A stretch of 64,000 nucleotides of DNA from Bryopsis sp. KO-2023 (taxonomy: Eukaryota; Chlorophyta; Ulvophyceae; Bryopsidales; Bryopsidaceae), in contig BSYQ01000017.1 in NCBI GenBank assembly GCA_030272585.1, positions 186,001 to 250,000 of the forward strand, in the 5' to 3' direction. Positions 1 through 11,705 of the stretch are shown piece after piece (within the stretch, counting starts at the first letter, position 1; the number at the start of each line of letters is the position of its first letter). Below the pieces are notes generated by a model. The model ran no database searches and was not told where the DNA came from. It worked only from the letters and a program-made list of their open reading frames with translations. Position numbers and translations under genes: made by a program.

Positions 1-723
1 TACGTTACAACCCTCGGGGGAAAGACCATGGAGATCTCGTGCGAGGAGGGAACGACAATCGACGAGCTGAAAGCTCACATAGCGGGCGTGGAAGGGATTC
101 CAACAGAGGACCAACGACTGATGTTTGCAGGGAAGCGACTCGAGGACGATGAATCCCTCGCTGACTACAACATCCAGAGGAGGAGCACCATACACCTCGT
201 GGTGAGGCTTCATGGGGGTGACCCGCCAGTCCAGTTGAATCCGAAAACTTTGGATCCCAGATATGATTATGATTTCACAAACGTTCAAGACACCAGGCGG
301 GTCTTCTATCGAGGAGGGCCGGAGATTTATACAACGCCTTGCAGATGGAAGCGTTACGCGCTGGCTGTTTTGGGGAAGTATGCGAGTGATCAGTGGTTGG
401 GAGCAACGGGTGATCGGAAATCTGGCGAGTGGCCTGTCTCCTTTCACGGAACAGGTGGGGATTCCGCGAAGTCCATTTCAGAAATAGGATTTCAGTTGTC
501 CGAAGGAAAGCGTTTCGCTTTTGGTCGGGGGATCTACACCACTCCGGATGTCGATGTGGCGGCGGCATATGCGATGGAGTTTGATTACCAAGGGCAGAAA
601 TACAAAGTCGTGCTCCAGAACAGAGTGAGCCCACGAGCCTTGTTGAAGCTCGATGGTGATATTTGGCTGACCCCAAACGAGACAGACGTCAGGCCCTACG
701 GAATCCTTTTCAAAAGGGTGTGA
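1..723 (+). CDS. Ubiquitin-like/ART-like fusion protein, copy 1 (5' end outside window)
   Basis: The reading frame is already open at base 1, inside a ubiquitin-like domain, so the true start and the usual ~58-residue N-terminal extension lie off the left edge. The methionine at base 28 is internal to the domain. The ubiquitin-like part has the [18 protein letters not shown] core and ends in RLHGG instead of RLRGG; the Lys48 equivalent is kept and the Lys63 equivalent is Arg. The second domain carries [21 protein letters not shown] and a C-terminal VRPYGILFK. These resemble the His- and Tyr-containing motifs of PARP-fold ADP-ribosyltransferases, and from memory an uncharacterised eukaryotic family rich in fungi. 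No clear PARP catalytic Glu is visible, so transfer activity is inference. The gene has no introns and is the first of a tandem family. Confidence 0.75.
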   Translation, partial: YVTTLGGKTMEISCEEGTTIDELKAHIAGVEGIPTEDQRLMFAGKRLEDDESLADYNIQRRSTIHLVVRLHGGDPPVQLNPKTLDPRYDYDFTNVQDTRRVFYRGGPEIYTTPCRWKRYALAVLGKYASDQWLGATGDRKSGEWPVSFHGTGGDSAKSISEIGFQLSEGKRFAFGRGIYTTPDVDVAAAYAMEFDYQGQKYKVVLQNRVSPRALLKLDGDIWLTPNETDVRPYGILFKRV

Positions 724-2107
724 GGTTTCTTCGAGAAAAGATAGTCAGGCCGCCCAAAAATGTTCAATTCGTTGTGGCGGTGTTCGGAATTTGCAACTGA
801 CGCTTATAACCCAGTCATAACTGGTTTCGATGTGGATTTCTTTTTAAAAGAATAAAATAATATTTTTGACGGTACCTGGAAAAGCATCATATATAAATGT
901 ATATATTCGTTCGTTTGGATTCATTACGCTTGCTTTTGTACGCATCTTTCCTCTGAAAAGAAGGGAAAAAAAGAGAAGAAAATCAGTTTGCTTTCTTTTT
1001 GATTTTATAGTATTTTATAGTGTTCCTAGAGACACCTCTTTTTCTGGGAAGTACGATTCAGGTCTTCTCCGTTCGAACGGTTTTGTCAGGATTTTTTCCA
1101 AACTTTTAGTTTTAGTTTTGTGGGAATGGTTGACAACAGCAGCAGGGCGCTCTGATGTTTTCTGAAACTGTGTTTTTGCTTGTGTTGCATTTGATATATC
1201 AGAGAAATGGAACAGGAAGTTGGTCCATTTTGTTCGAGAACTTTATCAAAAAGAAATAGCGAAGTTGCCCTCGTCCGTTCGATTTGAGTTTGGGCTTCAT
1301 TTGTTTTTGGTCGTTTTTTTTCAAGACATGATGTAAGTCGCATCCTTGCTCTGTTCATCATATTTTGGGAGGGAGTATCAGTGAAGAGAGCTGACGCTCT
1401 CTCTTCATTGAGATTCCTTTCCAAAATATTTTAACCGTACGATGAAAAATGCCTGTAAAGTGATAATGAGGGGGCTCTTTACTTTGGCTATCAATCGATC
1501 GTAAGTTTTGGCCGAACAAGAAAGGCCAATATTTTCTAAATATATATTCGAAGCACAGAGTAAACCAACCAAAAGTATGACAACCCATGCCAGGCTAGAA
1601 AAAAAAAGCAATCCGGATTCAACGAGTGAACCTGTGTAGATCTTGAAAAAAAAGTCCTTGGATACACGACGCGCTCCAACAGCAGCGCCTCCTCCCCTTC
1701 GCTGTTCCTTATTTCGGCAAGATTTAGAGAGCCAAGAATTCTTCCAGCCAAAAATCCCACATGAGAAACACTCGATGAGCCACCGTCCATTGTTGTTGTT
1801 GATCTTTTTGCAGCAAATACACAATCTCACAGTTTGCACTCCCTTCTGAAACACGTTTCCCTTCCCCCAAAAATATGTGGCGTTCAGATGTCACCGTACC
1901 GCAAGCCGGTTTCGAGATATTTACAATCATGCCCTTTTCCACTGGTGCTCGTGACACAGACAGAGGCGATGGATGTGAAACAGGCCCATCAAACGTGTTC
2001 CACACGGAAAACGAAGCCACAAGAGTTGCTTCGTCCGTGTTAGCAACTCGACTCTTTCTGTTTTGGCCCCTTGGTGATTGCCGCGAGGCAAGAAACACGG
2101 GGAAAAC
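724..2107. other. Intergenic, no gene recognised
   Basis: AT-rich spacer between copies 1 and 2. Parts of the 3' flank (a stretch near 780-845 with TTCGATGTGGATTTCTTT) recur after the other copies, so the duplication unit includes downstream DNA. Open frames here are short, overlap on both strands and show no family signature. Confidence 0.5.
1993..2007. promoter_or_regulatory. Conserved interrupted palindrome upstream of copy 2
   Basis: ACGTGTTCCACACGG lies about 100 bp before the copy 2 start. The same site, with perfect CCGTG and CACGG arms, occurs before copies 4 and 5. It survives where the surrounding spacer has diverged, which suggests a protein-binding site. The spacing does not match a heat-shock element. 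Function is inferred only from conservation. Confidence 0.35.
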
Positions 2108-3040
2108 ATGTCGAGCGGAGATTTGCATCTGCTTCAAGCAGGGCTGACGGCTCTCACACATTATTCCATTGCCTTCAAGGACGGCGGCGTCCCCGTGTCA
2201 GAGGTGCACAGGTGGCTCGTGGTGCTGGGCCCGGTGTCGCGGCTTTCGAAAAAGCCTCATCATAGCATGTACGTATACGTTAAAAACCTCACGGGAAAGA
2301 CGCTGGAGGTCTCGTGCGACAAGGGAACAACAATCGGCGAGATAAAAGACGAGATAAGAGATCGGGAAAGGATTCCACCAGATCAGCAACGACTGATCTT
2401 TGCAGGGGAGCAGCTCGAGGACGCTAAGTCCCTTGCTGACTACAACATCCGGAATGAGAGCACCATCCACGTCGTGGTGAGGCTTCGTGGAGGTGGGGGG
2501 GGAGTGCAGTTGGATCCGAACACCCTGGATCCCAGATATAATTTCGATTTCACAAACGTTCAAGACACCGGGCAGGTCTTCTATCGAGGAGGGGCGGAGA
2601 TTTATAAGAGACCCTATGGATGGAAAAGATTCGCACTTGCTGTTTTGGGAAAGTATGAGAGCAGTGAGTGGTTGGGACCAGATGGTATTCGAGAATCATC
2701 CGCTCCTGGGGAATGGCCTGTGTCGTATCATGGAACGTGTCGGGGGGGTGCGGAGTCCATTTCCGAAGTAGGGTTCAAGCTGTCCGAAGGCAAGCGGTTT
2801 GCTTTTGGTCGGGGGATCTACACCACTCCGGATGTCGATGTGGCGGCGGCATATGCGATGGAGTTTGATTACCAGGGGCAGAGATACAAAGTCGTGCTCC
2901 AGACCAGGGTTAATCCATGGACCTTGTGCAAGCTTGATGACAAGGTCTGGCTGACCAAGAAGGAGACAGATGTCAGGCCCTATGGAATTCTCATCAAGAA
3001 GATGGGTAGATCTTCGCAAAAAAACGGCTACACTATTTAG
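2108..3040 (+). CDS. Ubiquitin-like/ART-like fusion protein, copy 2
   Basis: Predicted 310 residues, intronless. The start at 2108 ([12 protein letters not shown]) is chosen because copies 4 and 5 begin with the same motif; the frame is open further upstream but without an ATG. Residues ~1-53 form the family N-terminal segment (LLQAGLTAL, then HRWLV.GPVSR). The ubiquitin-like domain (~54-129) has [17 protein letters not shown] and ends RLRGG followed by a Gly-rich linker. The ART-like domain has [33 protein letters not shown] and [10 protein letters not shown]. It differs from its relatives by a short charged C-terminal tail ending GYTI and by Glu at the ubiquitin Lys48 position. If the RLRGG is cleaved by a deubiquitinase, the ART domain would be released. 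That is a family analogy with ubiquitin fusions, not shown here. Confidence 0.8.
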   Translation: MSSGDLHLLQAGLTALTHYSIAFKDGGVPVSEVHRWLVVLGPVSRLSKKPHHSMYVYVKNLTGKTLEVSCDKGTTIGEIKDEIRDRERIPPDQQRLIFAGEQLEDAKSLADYNIRNESTIHVVVRLRGGGGGVQLDPNTLDPRYNFDFTNVQDTGQVFYRGGAEIYKRPYGWKRFALAVLGKYESSEWLGPDGIRESSAPGEWPVSYHGTCRGGAESISEVGFKLSEGKRFAFGRGIYTTPDVDVAAAYAMEFDYQGQRYKVVLQTRVNPWTLCKLDDKVWLTKKETDVRPYGILIKKMGRSSQKNGYTI

Positions 3041-4689
3041 GAAGCCTTTGCTCGCCACTTTTTTCTCTTGGAGTATATGGTTTGTGACGTTACGGGAGAA
3101 CCGTCACCCGACGCGCGCATTTTAGTTTCATTGCGCTTGTTTTCGCACGGACTTGTGCTCTTTTTTGGAACAAAAAAGTCCATCAGGGTCTCTTTTTTCC
3201 GGTCGGGTTCGTTCAACTTCGGAACTTGAGTAGTGCTTTCTTTCATCATGTTTTGCGTGCTTTCTTTTTGATTCGATAGTATTTCTGGAGATGCCTCCTT
3301 TCCAGAGAAGTGCGATTCAGGTGTTACGCATTTAAACTGTTTTTATCAGGGTTTGTTTACCCCAAAACTTTCGTTTTTGTGACAACAAAACCAGCAGTCT
3401 TGGTTTTGACATAAATGTTTCGTGCATGTGTCGCACTGAAAAATTGCACAGGAAGTTCGTGTATTCTCGGTTCGTGTATTCTCGGTATTTTAAAAAGAAT
3501 AAAATAGAATAAAGAAGTGGCTGACGTCCGTTTCATTTATCAGTCGTTTTTGGAATTTTTTCGAGACACAGTGTGAGTCGCTATTTAGATCTATTCATGG
3601 TATTTTGAAATTCTCCTTTTGGGATTTCAAGCTCTCTAAAAGATATTCAGCAAGTTTCGGTGACAAACAAACATCGAATTAAATTGCGAAGGAGATGCCA
3701 CTCTCCTATGACAATGATCAAATCTATTTCCATAAAATCGATTGTCTGATTGTCAGTGACAAGCTGCCAGGTAAAAATTTTATGGTAATTCCTTGTATAT
3801 TTTACATTAATTTGATTCTCCTCCACAATGTAATTTATGTTTGTTTGTTTTAATTTTACACCAAACGAATAAACAAACTGATCAGCGATGCCGCCCAATT
3901 TACATCAAGATACGCTTGGCGCTGGATTGGTGTGAGGATAATGATGTGCATGAATGGCGCATTGATTGAGACTTGAAACAGGCCCCAGGTGTACAGCCAC
4001 AGAGGCCTACTCAAGTGTAAACTGATTCCTGATTCCTGCTTGGCGCTGGGTGCACCCACGAGATAGTTTACACGCGTGTAAAAGCTTCAATATACGAGTT
4101 TCTAAAAAAAAGGAAAAAGGATGTAGGGTGTGGAAGGCAAAGGCACATCCTATGCGCCGTCCGAATTCCTGGTTCATCCCTATCCCAGCTTTTAGGCCAC
4201 CGACATAACCATTCCATGAAAAATTAATTAACCTCTTTCAGCTATTCTCTATCTCTCTTCTGTGTAGGGAGCGGCATCTCCTACACAATGTAAATGTTGT
4301 TTGTTTGTTTGTAGGGAGCCTGAAATCGTTTTCGTTTTAGCTATTCCTTGTACGAACCTTGCCCAATTCACACGCAACAGCAAAGGTTGAATTGCAAGTT
4401 TAATGTTCGTTGGTTTCGATTTAAAGGAAATGCATTCAGGAAGTGACCCCTCTTCAACGTGCAGGTTTTTGTGCGGCAGCCTCTTTCGACTTGGGAGGTA
4501 GCCGAGGAAAACGATCGAGTATTGGTTTTTCATGCCGATTCGAAACGATGAGGAGCGATATTGTGACGCCACAACAGCAGTCCCCCCCGATTTGCGATAC
4601 TGCTCGGCGTGAATAACTTCAGAACTCAGAAAAGACGTCAACTGTCCGAATTGTGAATCTCTTTCTTGTAAAAAATTGTCAGTGCGCGT
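3041..4689. other. Intergenic with duplicated spacer block
   Basis: No gene recognised. The stretch ~3895-4260 (containing CTTGGCGCTGGATTGGTGTG and later a run of A with GGATGTAGGGTGTGG) recurs near 7805-8150, and in part near 10300-10400. The spacers were therefore copied together with the ubiquitin-ART genes. The block 4300-4680 recurs near 8160-8490. Confidence 0.5.
3895..4260 (+). repeat. Spacer repeat shared across the gene array
   Basis: Direct repeat with ~7805-8150 and a shorter match near 10300-10400. All copies contain the CTTGGCGCTGGAT word and, in the first two, CTGATTCCTGATTCCTGCTTGG. It marks the duplicated unit of the array and is not itself recognisable as a transposon. Confidence 0.6.
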
Positions 4690-5492
4690 GGGGCTTTTGG
4701 TGGTGCCGTTTTTGACCGAGGACATATCATATCGCACGTCAGTGCTCGGTGGTAAAATTTTCGTTTCAGTAGTTCGATTCGAAAGGGCTGGCAGTGGTAG
4801 GCTTCTTGGAGTGACAGAAACTGGGAACGATGGTTAAAACGCTTGTGAAAATAATGATCAATGCATTTGTTGTAAGAGAATTGTACGACAATGATAACCT
4901 TATCAGCATTGGGTGGGTTTCTCAGAACCCCCGATGGTACATGCAATTGAGAAAAATCTGAAGCAGAAAATAACTCTTAAAAAGAGAAGAATAAAAACAG
5001 GTCTGAGCTGACCCCATGCTGGGAGGCTTCAAAACGTAATGTACAACCGACAAGCTGTGTACTCCTCATCCGGATATTCGACATGGAACTTATCATTGTG
5101 GTAACAAATGTACTCTAGAGTTCCATCGAAAAATGAGTGTCTGACCTCCTTTCAAAAAAGGATTGCAGCCCCATTCTGAAGCCTACCTCCCCCCCCCCTC
5201 CCCAAAAAGGAAAAAAAGGAAAACATGAAAATCCTCAAACAAGATATCCCACAGAGCATTGCTGCGTTGCTAAACACCACAACAGCTGCCCTTCCCCCCC
5301 CCCAAATCTTACTTTTTGGGAAAAAAGAAACCACTGAGGATCGTGGAGAATTCCCAATGGCTCAGTCAATCTAATCAGGTCGAACAAAAAACAAGAGTCT
5401 TCTACGAAAGCAATGGAAGGCTTCCGTCCGTCAGACTGAGATGAGGTCGGCCAGTTAGCTTTTCACGTGTTCCTTCTGCAATTGACGCGCGC

Positions 5493-6223
5493 TCAGAAGA
5501 TGCCATGGTTGTCAAGGTGACAGCAAATGCAATCTGGAGAATCATAAAACGATTCGCCGTCCATGTAGTCGCAGATAGTGCTCTCGATCGAGCAGTCTTC
5601 GGGGTTATGGCAAGTAAAGCAAGGGTCATCTGCGCAAAAAGAGAAAAAAGGCAAGAAATTAGTCAGACAACATGAAAAAGTGAAGCCAATTTGCTCGGTT
5701 GGCTGGCATGTGCGATTACTACCCGCCACAGAAAAATATATATATAAAAAAATCTCTTGCAGCTGCAAAACGAGAACAGAGTCGTCACCATAGGCGCAAC
5801 CGGGGCAAGGGGGGGCCTGGCCCCCCTAAAAAATTTCTGCCCCCCCCCGCAAAGAAAGCTAGCAAGAAAAAAAAAACTATTCAGCGGGTTTTCTACTGCA
5901 CTGTAGAAAATTTAAAAGTGGCCCCAAAAAAAATATGTCGGCCCCCCCCTCCCCTGATATCCCGGTTGCGCCTATGGTCGTCACCCAATAGATCTAAACT
6001 GGAAGATGCTAACGGGGGATCCAGAATATTCGTTTGCGACCTCACCTGTGGCGCCACACTCCCCAGCAGCTTGGGCGAGTGCGCAAGACACCATCAGCAC
6101 GGCGAAAACCTGGAAAACCCACCACGTTGTCGTTTTTCCGTACTTGTTTTCCAGCAAGTGGTGAGGAAGTGAGTTCACGAAGGGAGGAAACCGTCAGCTT
6201 ACCACAGCAATATGCTTCATCAT
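5493..6223 (-). CDS. Small secreted eight-cysteine peptide, copy A
   Basis: Three exons on the minus strand: 6203-6223, 6046-6109 and 5493-5629 (donors GTAAGC and GTGAGG, acceptors TTTCCAG and TTGCGCAG). Together they encode 73 residues. The first ~21 residues (MMKHIAVVFAVLMVSCALAQA) are a textbook signal peptide: basic n-region, hydrophobic core and AQA cleavage site. The ~52-residue mature part has eight Cys, with CHNPEDC and CICC motifs, and ends DNHGIF. It is acidic. Exon lengths and phases are identical in the inverted copy at 14041, which is strong support for the model. An unspliced reading of the middle exon gives a competing frame that would not encode the signal peptide. I do not recognise the family. 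A disulfide-rich extracellular peptide is the safe description; antimicrobial, toxin-like or adhesive roles are all untested. Confidence 0.7.
5789..5976. mobile_element. hAT-type MITE with 8-bp target duplication
   Basis: A 188-bp element bounded by terminal inverted repeats CATAGGCGCAACCGG and its complement, flanked by the direct repeat GTCGTCAC (5781-5788 and 5977-5984). The interior has runs of G and C and no coding capacity. It sits in the second intron of the cysteine-rich peptide gene. The paralogous intron near 14285 has the single uninterrupted site (read in reverse), giving a natural empty-site control. Confidence 0.85.
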
Positions 6224-6754
6224 GGCGCTGTCGTGAATCAGAAACGAACGGGTAAAAACTCAAGCTTGCGAAGGCCGGGATGTATGAAGGACTGCAGGAT
6301 AGGGGTTGCTGTGCTGAGACGCCATATAAAAAAAAATTATATACTGTTGTGTCAGACCCAATTGAACGAGATCTTTTATAGTACAGATCGGATGACAGCA
6401 AGGATATAGTCTTCTTCTTGGTTGTATCTTGGTCTTTCTGTAAGCTTCGATATTTAATAGAATATGCCAATCAATGATTACAGAAGACTCGCCAATCCAA
6501 CACAATAAGAAGTCCCGAAGCTGGTTCCACAGTAACTCCCAGCCAAGCGTGGACCATCCATTTGACAGAAAGCATCTGGCCCATTCATCCGCTACAGATA
6601 TGCTGTTATGGCTGAAGTTAAATTATGCGTGTAATTATGTTATGTTATGTTATGGCTGAAGTAGCAATACATATATTCCATTTTTATTCTGCGCCGACTG
6701 GTGAAGTTCGGCAGACATGCAATCAGATAAACAGGATTCAGGAGTTAGTACTGG

Positions 6755-7096
6755 AGGCGGACAGCGATCAGTGGTTGGGAGCAACGGGTGCTCAAGATTA
6801 TGGCGAGTGGCCTGTCTCATATCATGGAACAGGTCAGAGTAGCGCAAAGTCCATCTCAGAAGTCGGATTTCAGCTGTCCAAAGGCAAGCGTTTCGCTTTT
6901 GGTTGGGGGATCTACTCCAGACGTCGATGTGGCGGCGGCATATGCGGCGGAGTTCGATTTCCAAGGGCAGAAATACAAAGTCGTGCTCCAGAACAGAGCG
7001 AGTCCAAGAGCCTTGTCGAAGCTCGATGGTCATATCTGGCTGACGCCAAACGAGAAAGACGCCAGGCCCTACGGAATTCTTTTCAAAAGGGTGTGA
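6755..7096 (+). pseudogene. Truncated, frameshifted ubiquitin-ART copy 3
   Basis: Only the last third of the gene remains. It begins abruptly at SDQWLGATG, directly against the inner end of the inverted duplication, and lacks the N-terminal segment, the whole ubiquitin-like domain and the start of the ART-like domain. A small deletion in the GIYSTPD region (around 6910) shifts the frame: the YHGT half and the [16 protein letters not shown] half are in different frames. The catalytic-type Arg of GRGIY is also Trp here. The 3' flank still matches the other copies. This copy was killed by the duplication event or by decay after it. Confidence 0.85.
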
Positions 7097-8566
7097 GGGT
7101 CTGAAAAGATTATCAGGACACCCAAGAGTGTTTTTCAGTTCGTTGTCGCGGTGTTCGGAAATTGCAACTGGGGCTCATAACTGGGCAGTTCTTATTGGTT
7201 TCGACGTGGATTTCTTTGATTCCCGACGTTTGGTGAAAAAGCACCAAAACTCCTTGTGAACCGCGAATGCTTGTCTGGCTGGCCTCTTTTTCGTAAGGAT
7301 CAATTCCACCACGCCCGCCTTTGTACGTAGATTTGCTCTCTCTTGGTACTGGGCCTTTTTTTCCCGTCAGATTGCGCTCCGGAGCCCAAGTAGTGTGCTT
7401 TCTTTTCGATTCGATAGTGTTTCTGAAGACGCCTCCTTTCTAGAGAAGTGTGATTCAGGTGTTACGCATTCAAACGGTTTTTTTAATGGTTTTTTTTCTC
7501 CCAAACTTTCGTTTTTTGTGACAACATGTTGTACAACAGTCCTGGTTTTCATGTGTCGCATTTTGATATGTCGGGAGAATGGCACAGGAAGCTCGTGTAT
7601 TCTTGTTTGCTTGTAAAAAAACAAAACAAAACAAAGAAGTGGCTGACGTCCGTTTGATTTATCATCATATTCTTTGGAAATGTTTTTAACACACGCTATG
7701 AGTCGCTTTCTAGAGTCTCAGAATACCATGACTCTCTTTTTTCCTAGAACATATTCAGCAAGTGTCGGTGGCCAGCTGCCAGAGGGAAAAATTCCCTGTA
7801 CTGTAATTTTACATCAGGCTGCGCTTGGCGCTGGATGGGTGTGAGGAGAATGGTTTGCATGAATAGCTCATCGATTGAGACTTGAGACAGGCCCCATGTG
7901 TACAGCCATAGCGGCCTACTCAAGCGTAAACTGATTCCTGATTCCTGCTTGGCGCTGGGTGTAATTGCTTTCATTCACAATATACGAGTCGCTAAAAAAA
8001 AGGAAAAAGGATGTAGGATGTGGAAGGCAAAGGTACATTCTACGCGCCTTACGATTTCCTGGCTCATCCCTGTCCCAGCTTTTAGGCCACCGACATAACC
8101 ATTCCATGAAAAATTGATTAACCTCTTTCAGCTATTCTCTATCTCTCTTCTGTGTAGGGAGCCTGAAATCGTTTTCGTTTTAGCTATTCCTTGTACGAAC
8201 CTTGCCCAATTCACACGCAACAGCAAAGGTTGAATTGCAAGTTTAATGTTCGTTGGTTTAGATTAAAAGGAAATGCATTCAGGAAGTACTTCCACTAGTG
8301 GCCCCTTTTCAACGTGCAGGTTTTTGTGCGGCAGCCTCTTTCGACTTGGGAGGTAGCCGAGGAAAACGATCGAGTTTTGTTTTTTCGTGCCAAATCGAAA
8401 TAATGAGGAGCGATATTGTGGCGGCACAGCAGCAGTCCCCCCCGATTTGCGATAATGCTCGGCGTGTGCCTTGCGGAAGGTGCTGCGCCAATTGCATCAC
8501 CCTTTTCAATTTTGAGTCGCTCGTCTGACATAGGCGATGGATGAGAATCCTAACTGGGCCCATGAA
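7097..8566. other. Intergenic spacer of the array
   Basis: Repeats the 3' flank of the family (GGTTTCGACGTGGATTTC near 7198) and the spacer block shared with 3895-4680. No gene is supported; open frames are antisense or low complexity. Confidence 0.5.
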
Positions 8567-8607
8567 CCGTGTTCCACACGGAAAATAAAGTCATAAATAA
8601 ATACTCC
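8567..8607 (+). promoter_or_regulatory. Putative core promoter of ubiquitin-ART copy 4
   Basis: CCGTGTTCCACACGG (8567-8581) is followed 10 bp later by CATAAATAAATACTCC (8592-8607), 71 bp before the ATG. The same pair with the same spacing precedes copy 5 at 11706-11746. The AT-rich element is placed where a TATA box would be. This is inference from conservation and position. Confidence 0.45.
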
Positions 8608-8678
8608 AGCGACGCTCACAACTCGACGCGCGTGTTTGATTCGGACGAGTTGTTTAAGAGGCGAGAAAGAAGGGCAGC

Positions 8679-9584
8679 ATGTCGAGCGAGGATATGGGTC
8701 TACTCCAAGCGGGGCTGACAGCTCTGTCGCAGACTCCCGTTTCCTTTACTGCCACGGGAACCTCAGTGTCAGAGATGCACAAGTGGCTCGTGGCGCCAGG
8801 CCCGGTGTCAAGACGCGACCCAGGCGACCCTTCTAAAAGGCGTCACCATGGCATGTACGTATACGTCATGACCCTCACGGGAAAGACCCTGGAGATCTCG
8901 TGCGACACGGGAACAACGATCGAAGAGCTAAAAGAGGATATAATGGACCTGGAAGGGATTCCACCAGAACAGCAACGACTGATCTTTGCAGGGAAGCAGC
9001 TGGAAGATGGTGGATCGCTCGCTGACTACAACATCCAGTCGGAGAGCACCATCCACCTGGTGTTGAGGCTTCGTGGGGGTGGCGCTGGGGGAGTGCAGTT
9101 GGATCCTAATACCCTTGATCCCGCGTACGACTTCGATTTCACAAACGTTCAAGACGGTGGACGGGTCTTCTATCGAGGGGGCGAAATTTACAGACGACCT
9201 TGTGGATGGAAGCGTTACGCGCTGGCTGTGTTGGGGAAGTATGAAAGCGATCAGTGGTTGGGAGCAACGGGCGGCCAAGGTTATGGCGAGTGGCCTGTCT
9301 CATATCATGGAACAGGTCAGAGTAGCGCGAAGTCGATCTCAGAAATCGGATTTCAGTTGTCGAAAGGCAAGCGTTTCGCTTTTGGTCGGGGGATCTACAG
9401 CACTCCGGACATCGATGTGGCAGCGGCGTATGCGACGGTGTTCGATTTCCAAGGGCAGAAATACAAAGTCGTGCTCCAGAACAGGGTGAGTCCACGAGCC
9501 TTGTCGAAGCTCGATGGTCATATTTGGCTGACGCCAAACGAGAGAGACGTCAGGCCCTACGGAATCCTTTTCAAAAGGGTGTGA
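8679..9584 (+). CDS. Ubiquitin-like/ART-like fusion protein, copy 4
   Basis: Intronless, 301 residues, and the least altered copy. Residues 1-58 are the family leader ([16 protein letters not shown], no signal peptide, so probably cytosolic or nuclear). Residues 59-134 are a ubiquitin-like domain of exactly 76 residues, the length of ubiquitin. It includes [12 protein letters not shown] and [19 protein letters not shown], keeps the Lys48 equivalent, has Ser for Lys63, and ends RLRGG at 130-134. A Gly-rich linker follows. Residues ~145-301 are the ART-like domain: YHGT at 209-212, [10 protein letters not shown] around 235-244, DVAAAYA, and RPYGILFK near the end. His and Tyr fit a PARP-type fold; the usual catalytic Glu is not obvious. 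A processed ubiquitin moiety or self-tagging for degradation are both possible roles. Confidence 0.85.
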   Translation: MSSEDMGLLQAGLTALSQTPVSFTATGTSVSEMHKWLVAPGPVSRRDPGDPSKRRHHGMYVYVMTLTGKTLEISCDTGTTIEELKEDIMDLEGIPPEQQRLIFAGKQLEDGGSLADYNIQSESTIHLVLRLRGGGAGGVQLDPNTLDPAYDFDFTNVQDGGRVFYRGGEIYRRPCGWKRYALAVLGKYESDQWLGATGGQGYGEWPVSYHGTGQSSAKSISEIGFQLSKGKRFAFGRGIYSTPDIDVAAAYATVFDFQGQKYKVVLQNRVSPRALSKLDGHIWLTPNERDVRPYGILFKRV

Positions 9585-11705
9585 GGGTTTGAAAAGATGA
9601 TCAGGACATCCAAGAGTGTTTTTGAGTTCGTTGTGGCGGTGTTCGGAAATTCCAACTGGCGCTTATAACTGGGCGGTTATTATTGGTTTCGACGTGGATT
9701 TCTTTGATTCCCCACGTTTGGTGAAAAAGCACCAAAACTCCTTGTGGGCTTCTTTTTCGTAAGGATCGATCCCACGACGCCCGCCTTCGTACGTATATTT
9801 GCTCTGTTTTGGTACTGGGCCTCTTTTTCCCGTCAGATTGCGCTCCGGAGCCCAAGTAGTTTGCTTTCTTTTCGATTCGATAGTGTTTCTGGAGACGCCT
9901 CCTTTCTAGAGAAATGTGATTCAGGTGTTGTTATATCGCATTCAAACGGTTTCTTAAGGGTTTTTTTTCCCCCAAACATTCGTTTTTTGTGACAACAACA
10001 GTCCTGGTTTTCATGTGTCGCATTTTAATATGTCGGGAGAATGGAACAGGAAGCTGTATTCTTGTTCGCTTGTAAAAAAAATAAAAAAACAAACAAGTGG
10101 CTGATGTCCGTTTGATTTATCATCATAGTCTTTAAAAACGTTTTTAACACACGCTATGAGTATACTATACTATACACTATACTCTAGTCGCTTTCTGGAG
10201 TTTCAGAATACCATGACTCTTTTTTTCCTTGAAAATATCCAGCATGTGTCGGTGACCAGCTGCCAGAGGGGAGAATTCCCTCCGTACTGTAATTTTACAT
10301 CAGGCTGCGCTTGGCGCTGGATGTAAAATCTATCATTCACAATATAAGAATTTCTAAAAAAAAAGAAAAAAGGATGTAGGATGTGGAAGGCAGGGCAGAT
10401 CCTATGGGCCGTACGATTTCCTGATTTTGATATGTTGGAACTACCAAATATCTGATTAATCAGTCATATCCCAACGTGCGATTTTGTCCATGCAAAGGGG
10501 GCCTCGCTTGTTGCGTCCCTGAACGATTTTCAAGAATCTCAGGAAAATACATGGTTCTCGAGCTTTGAAGCCCCTCGAGATTTTGCTGACGAAGTCTTGT
10601 TGCTTTATGAAGAAGTGGGCTTAGAAAGTTGCTGGGGGGGAAGGATATGTGATAATCTTTATTAAGCGAGCAGGGGAATGTAAGGAGATCTCTTGATCAG
10701 GATAAATCGATGTTGTGTTCCAAACCTTGTAGTTTTGATCATTGGGCCACAGTTTTATCTTTTCGTATAAATTGGGCAACAACAAAAATGAAAACAACCA
10801 AATTTAGGGCGACTTTTGGACCGGGGGAAGTTGAGAAAAAAAAATACTCTGGTTGCGATGCCACAAAAGCAGTCCCCCGTGGAGGATGAGAAGGGAAGCC
10901 GGGAGTGGGAACACACTAGAACAGGGACCGCAGTTTCAACAGAGCAAGGGTTCTTTCCACAGCCTACTTTTTTGCATTGTCCCGCACCCAACCCGATTCC
11001 GACTAACCCCCTCACTCCTATCTCGTACTCTTACTTCGTACTCTGCCTCGATCCAGCCCGATCGCGATTCAACACCCACCAATCCTGACAAACATAACAC
11101 CTAACATTAACCAATCCTGGCCATCAATCAATCAATCAATAACAGCAAAAAGAACCAATTCTTTCACATATCGAACCCATATCTATACATAAATATATAT
11201 CTATAACCAGTAATTGGCGGCCAATAACTTGGAGTCCTGTCGATCCTATCCCCAAGAATCCCCTCCCCGTAGTGTCCAATTTATCTACGACCACTACATC
11301 TGGCACAACAAATTTTTCCAACACCAGTTGGACTTCAAACAACTCTTTTGCCCAGATTTGCGATCCTGCTCCGGCGGGTTTCCATTCATTTCGTCGAATT
11401 TCATTTCGTCGACGTCCGTTTCGACGAAACGGACGTCGAAACGGACGTCAAAACGGAGTTTGAGTTGGTTAACTTCGTTACAGTGGTTGGCCATTGAAGA
11501 GTAATTGGGCCAGTATAACAGACCGTGGAACTCTCATTGTAATCGACTCTCTGTTACCATCAGATGCATCCCTCAAGTGCGTTTACAGTGCAACCTCCCA
11601 CAGTGCCTTGTGGAGGATGCTGCGCCAATTTCGTCACCCTTTTTGATTATGAGTCGCTTTTCAGACAGACATAGGTGATGGATGAGAATCCTACAGGTCC
11701 ATGAA
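9585..11705. other. Intergenic spacer between copies 4 and 5
   Basis: The first ~700 bp match the family 3' flank. The rest holds no recognised gene. A small near-palindrome, GACGTCCGTTTC with its complement around a 3-nt centre, lies at 11412-11438 next to repeated TTTCGTCGA words. A short tandem of ACTATACTATAC lies near 10165. Open frames around 10755-11104 are not conserved and I could not assign them. Confidence 0.45.

Larger units (their letters stand above)
4690..6760. repeat. Left arm of large inverted duplication
   Basis: This segment is the reverse complement of 13803-15465 apart from insertions and point changes. Matching landmarks run through both arms: the GACCGAGGAC outer end, CTGATAAGGTTATCATTGTC, the cysteine-rich peptide gene, and the inner end AGGAGTTAGTACT. 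The left arm is longer, partly from a 188-bp MITE at 5789. Its inner end abuts a truncated ubiquitin-ART gene at ~6760, so the rearrangement breakpoint lies there. Confidence 0.8.

Noticed and set aside
5152..5337. Opposed Pro/Gly-rich frames
   Set aside because: They derive from C-rich and A-rich homopolymer stretches in the non-coding part of the inverted arm.
6042..6470. 142-codon minus-strand frame over exons 1 and 2 of the cysteine-rich peptide gene
   Set aside because: It reads through the first intron in the wrong frame and would destroy the signal peptide that the spliced model forms in both copies.
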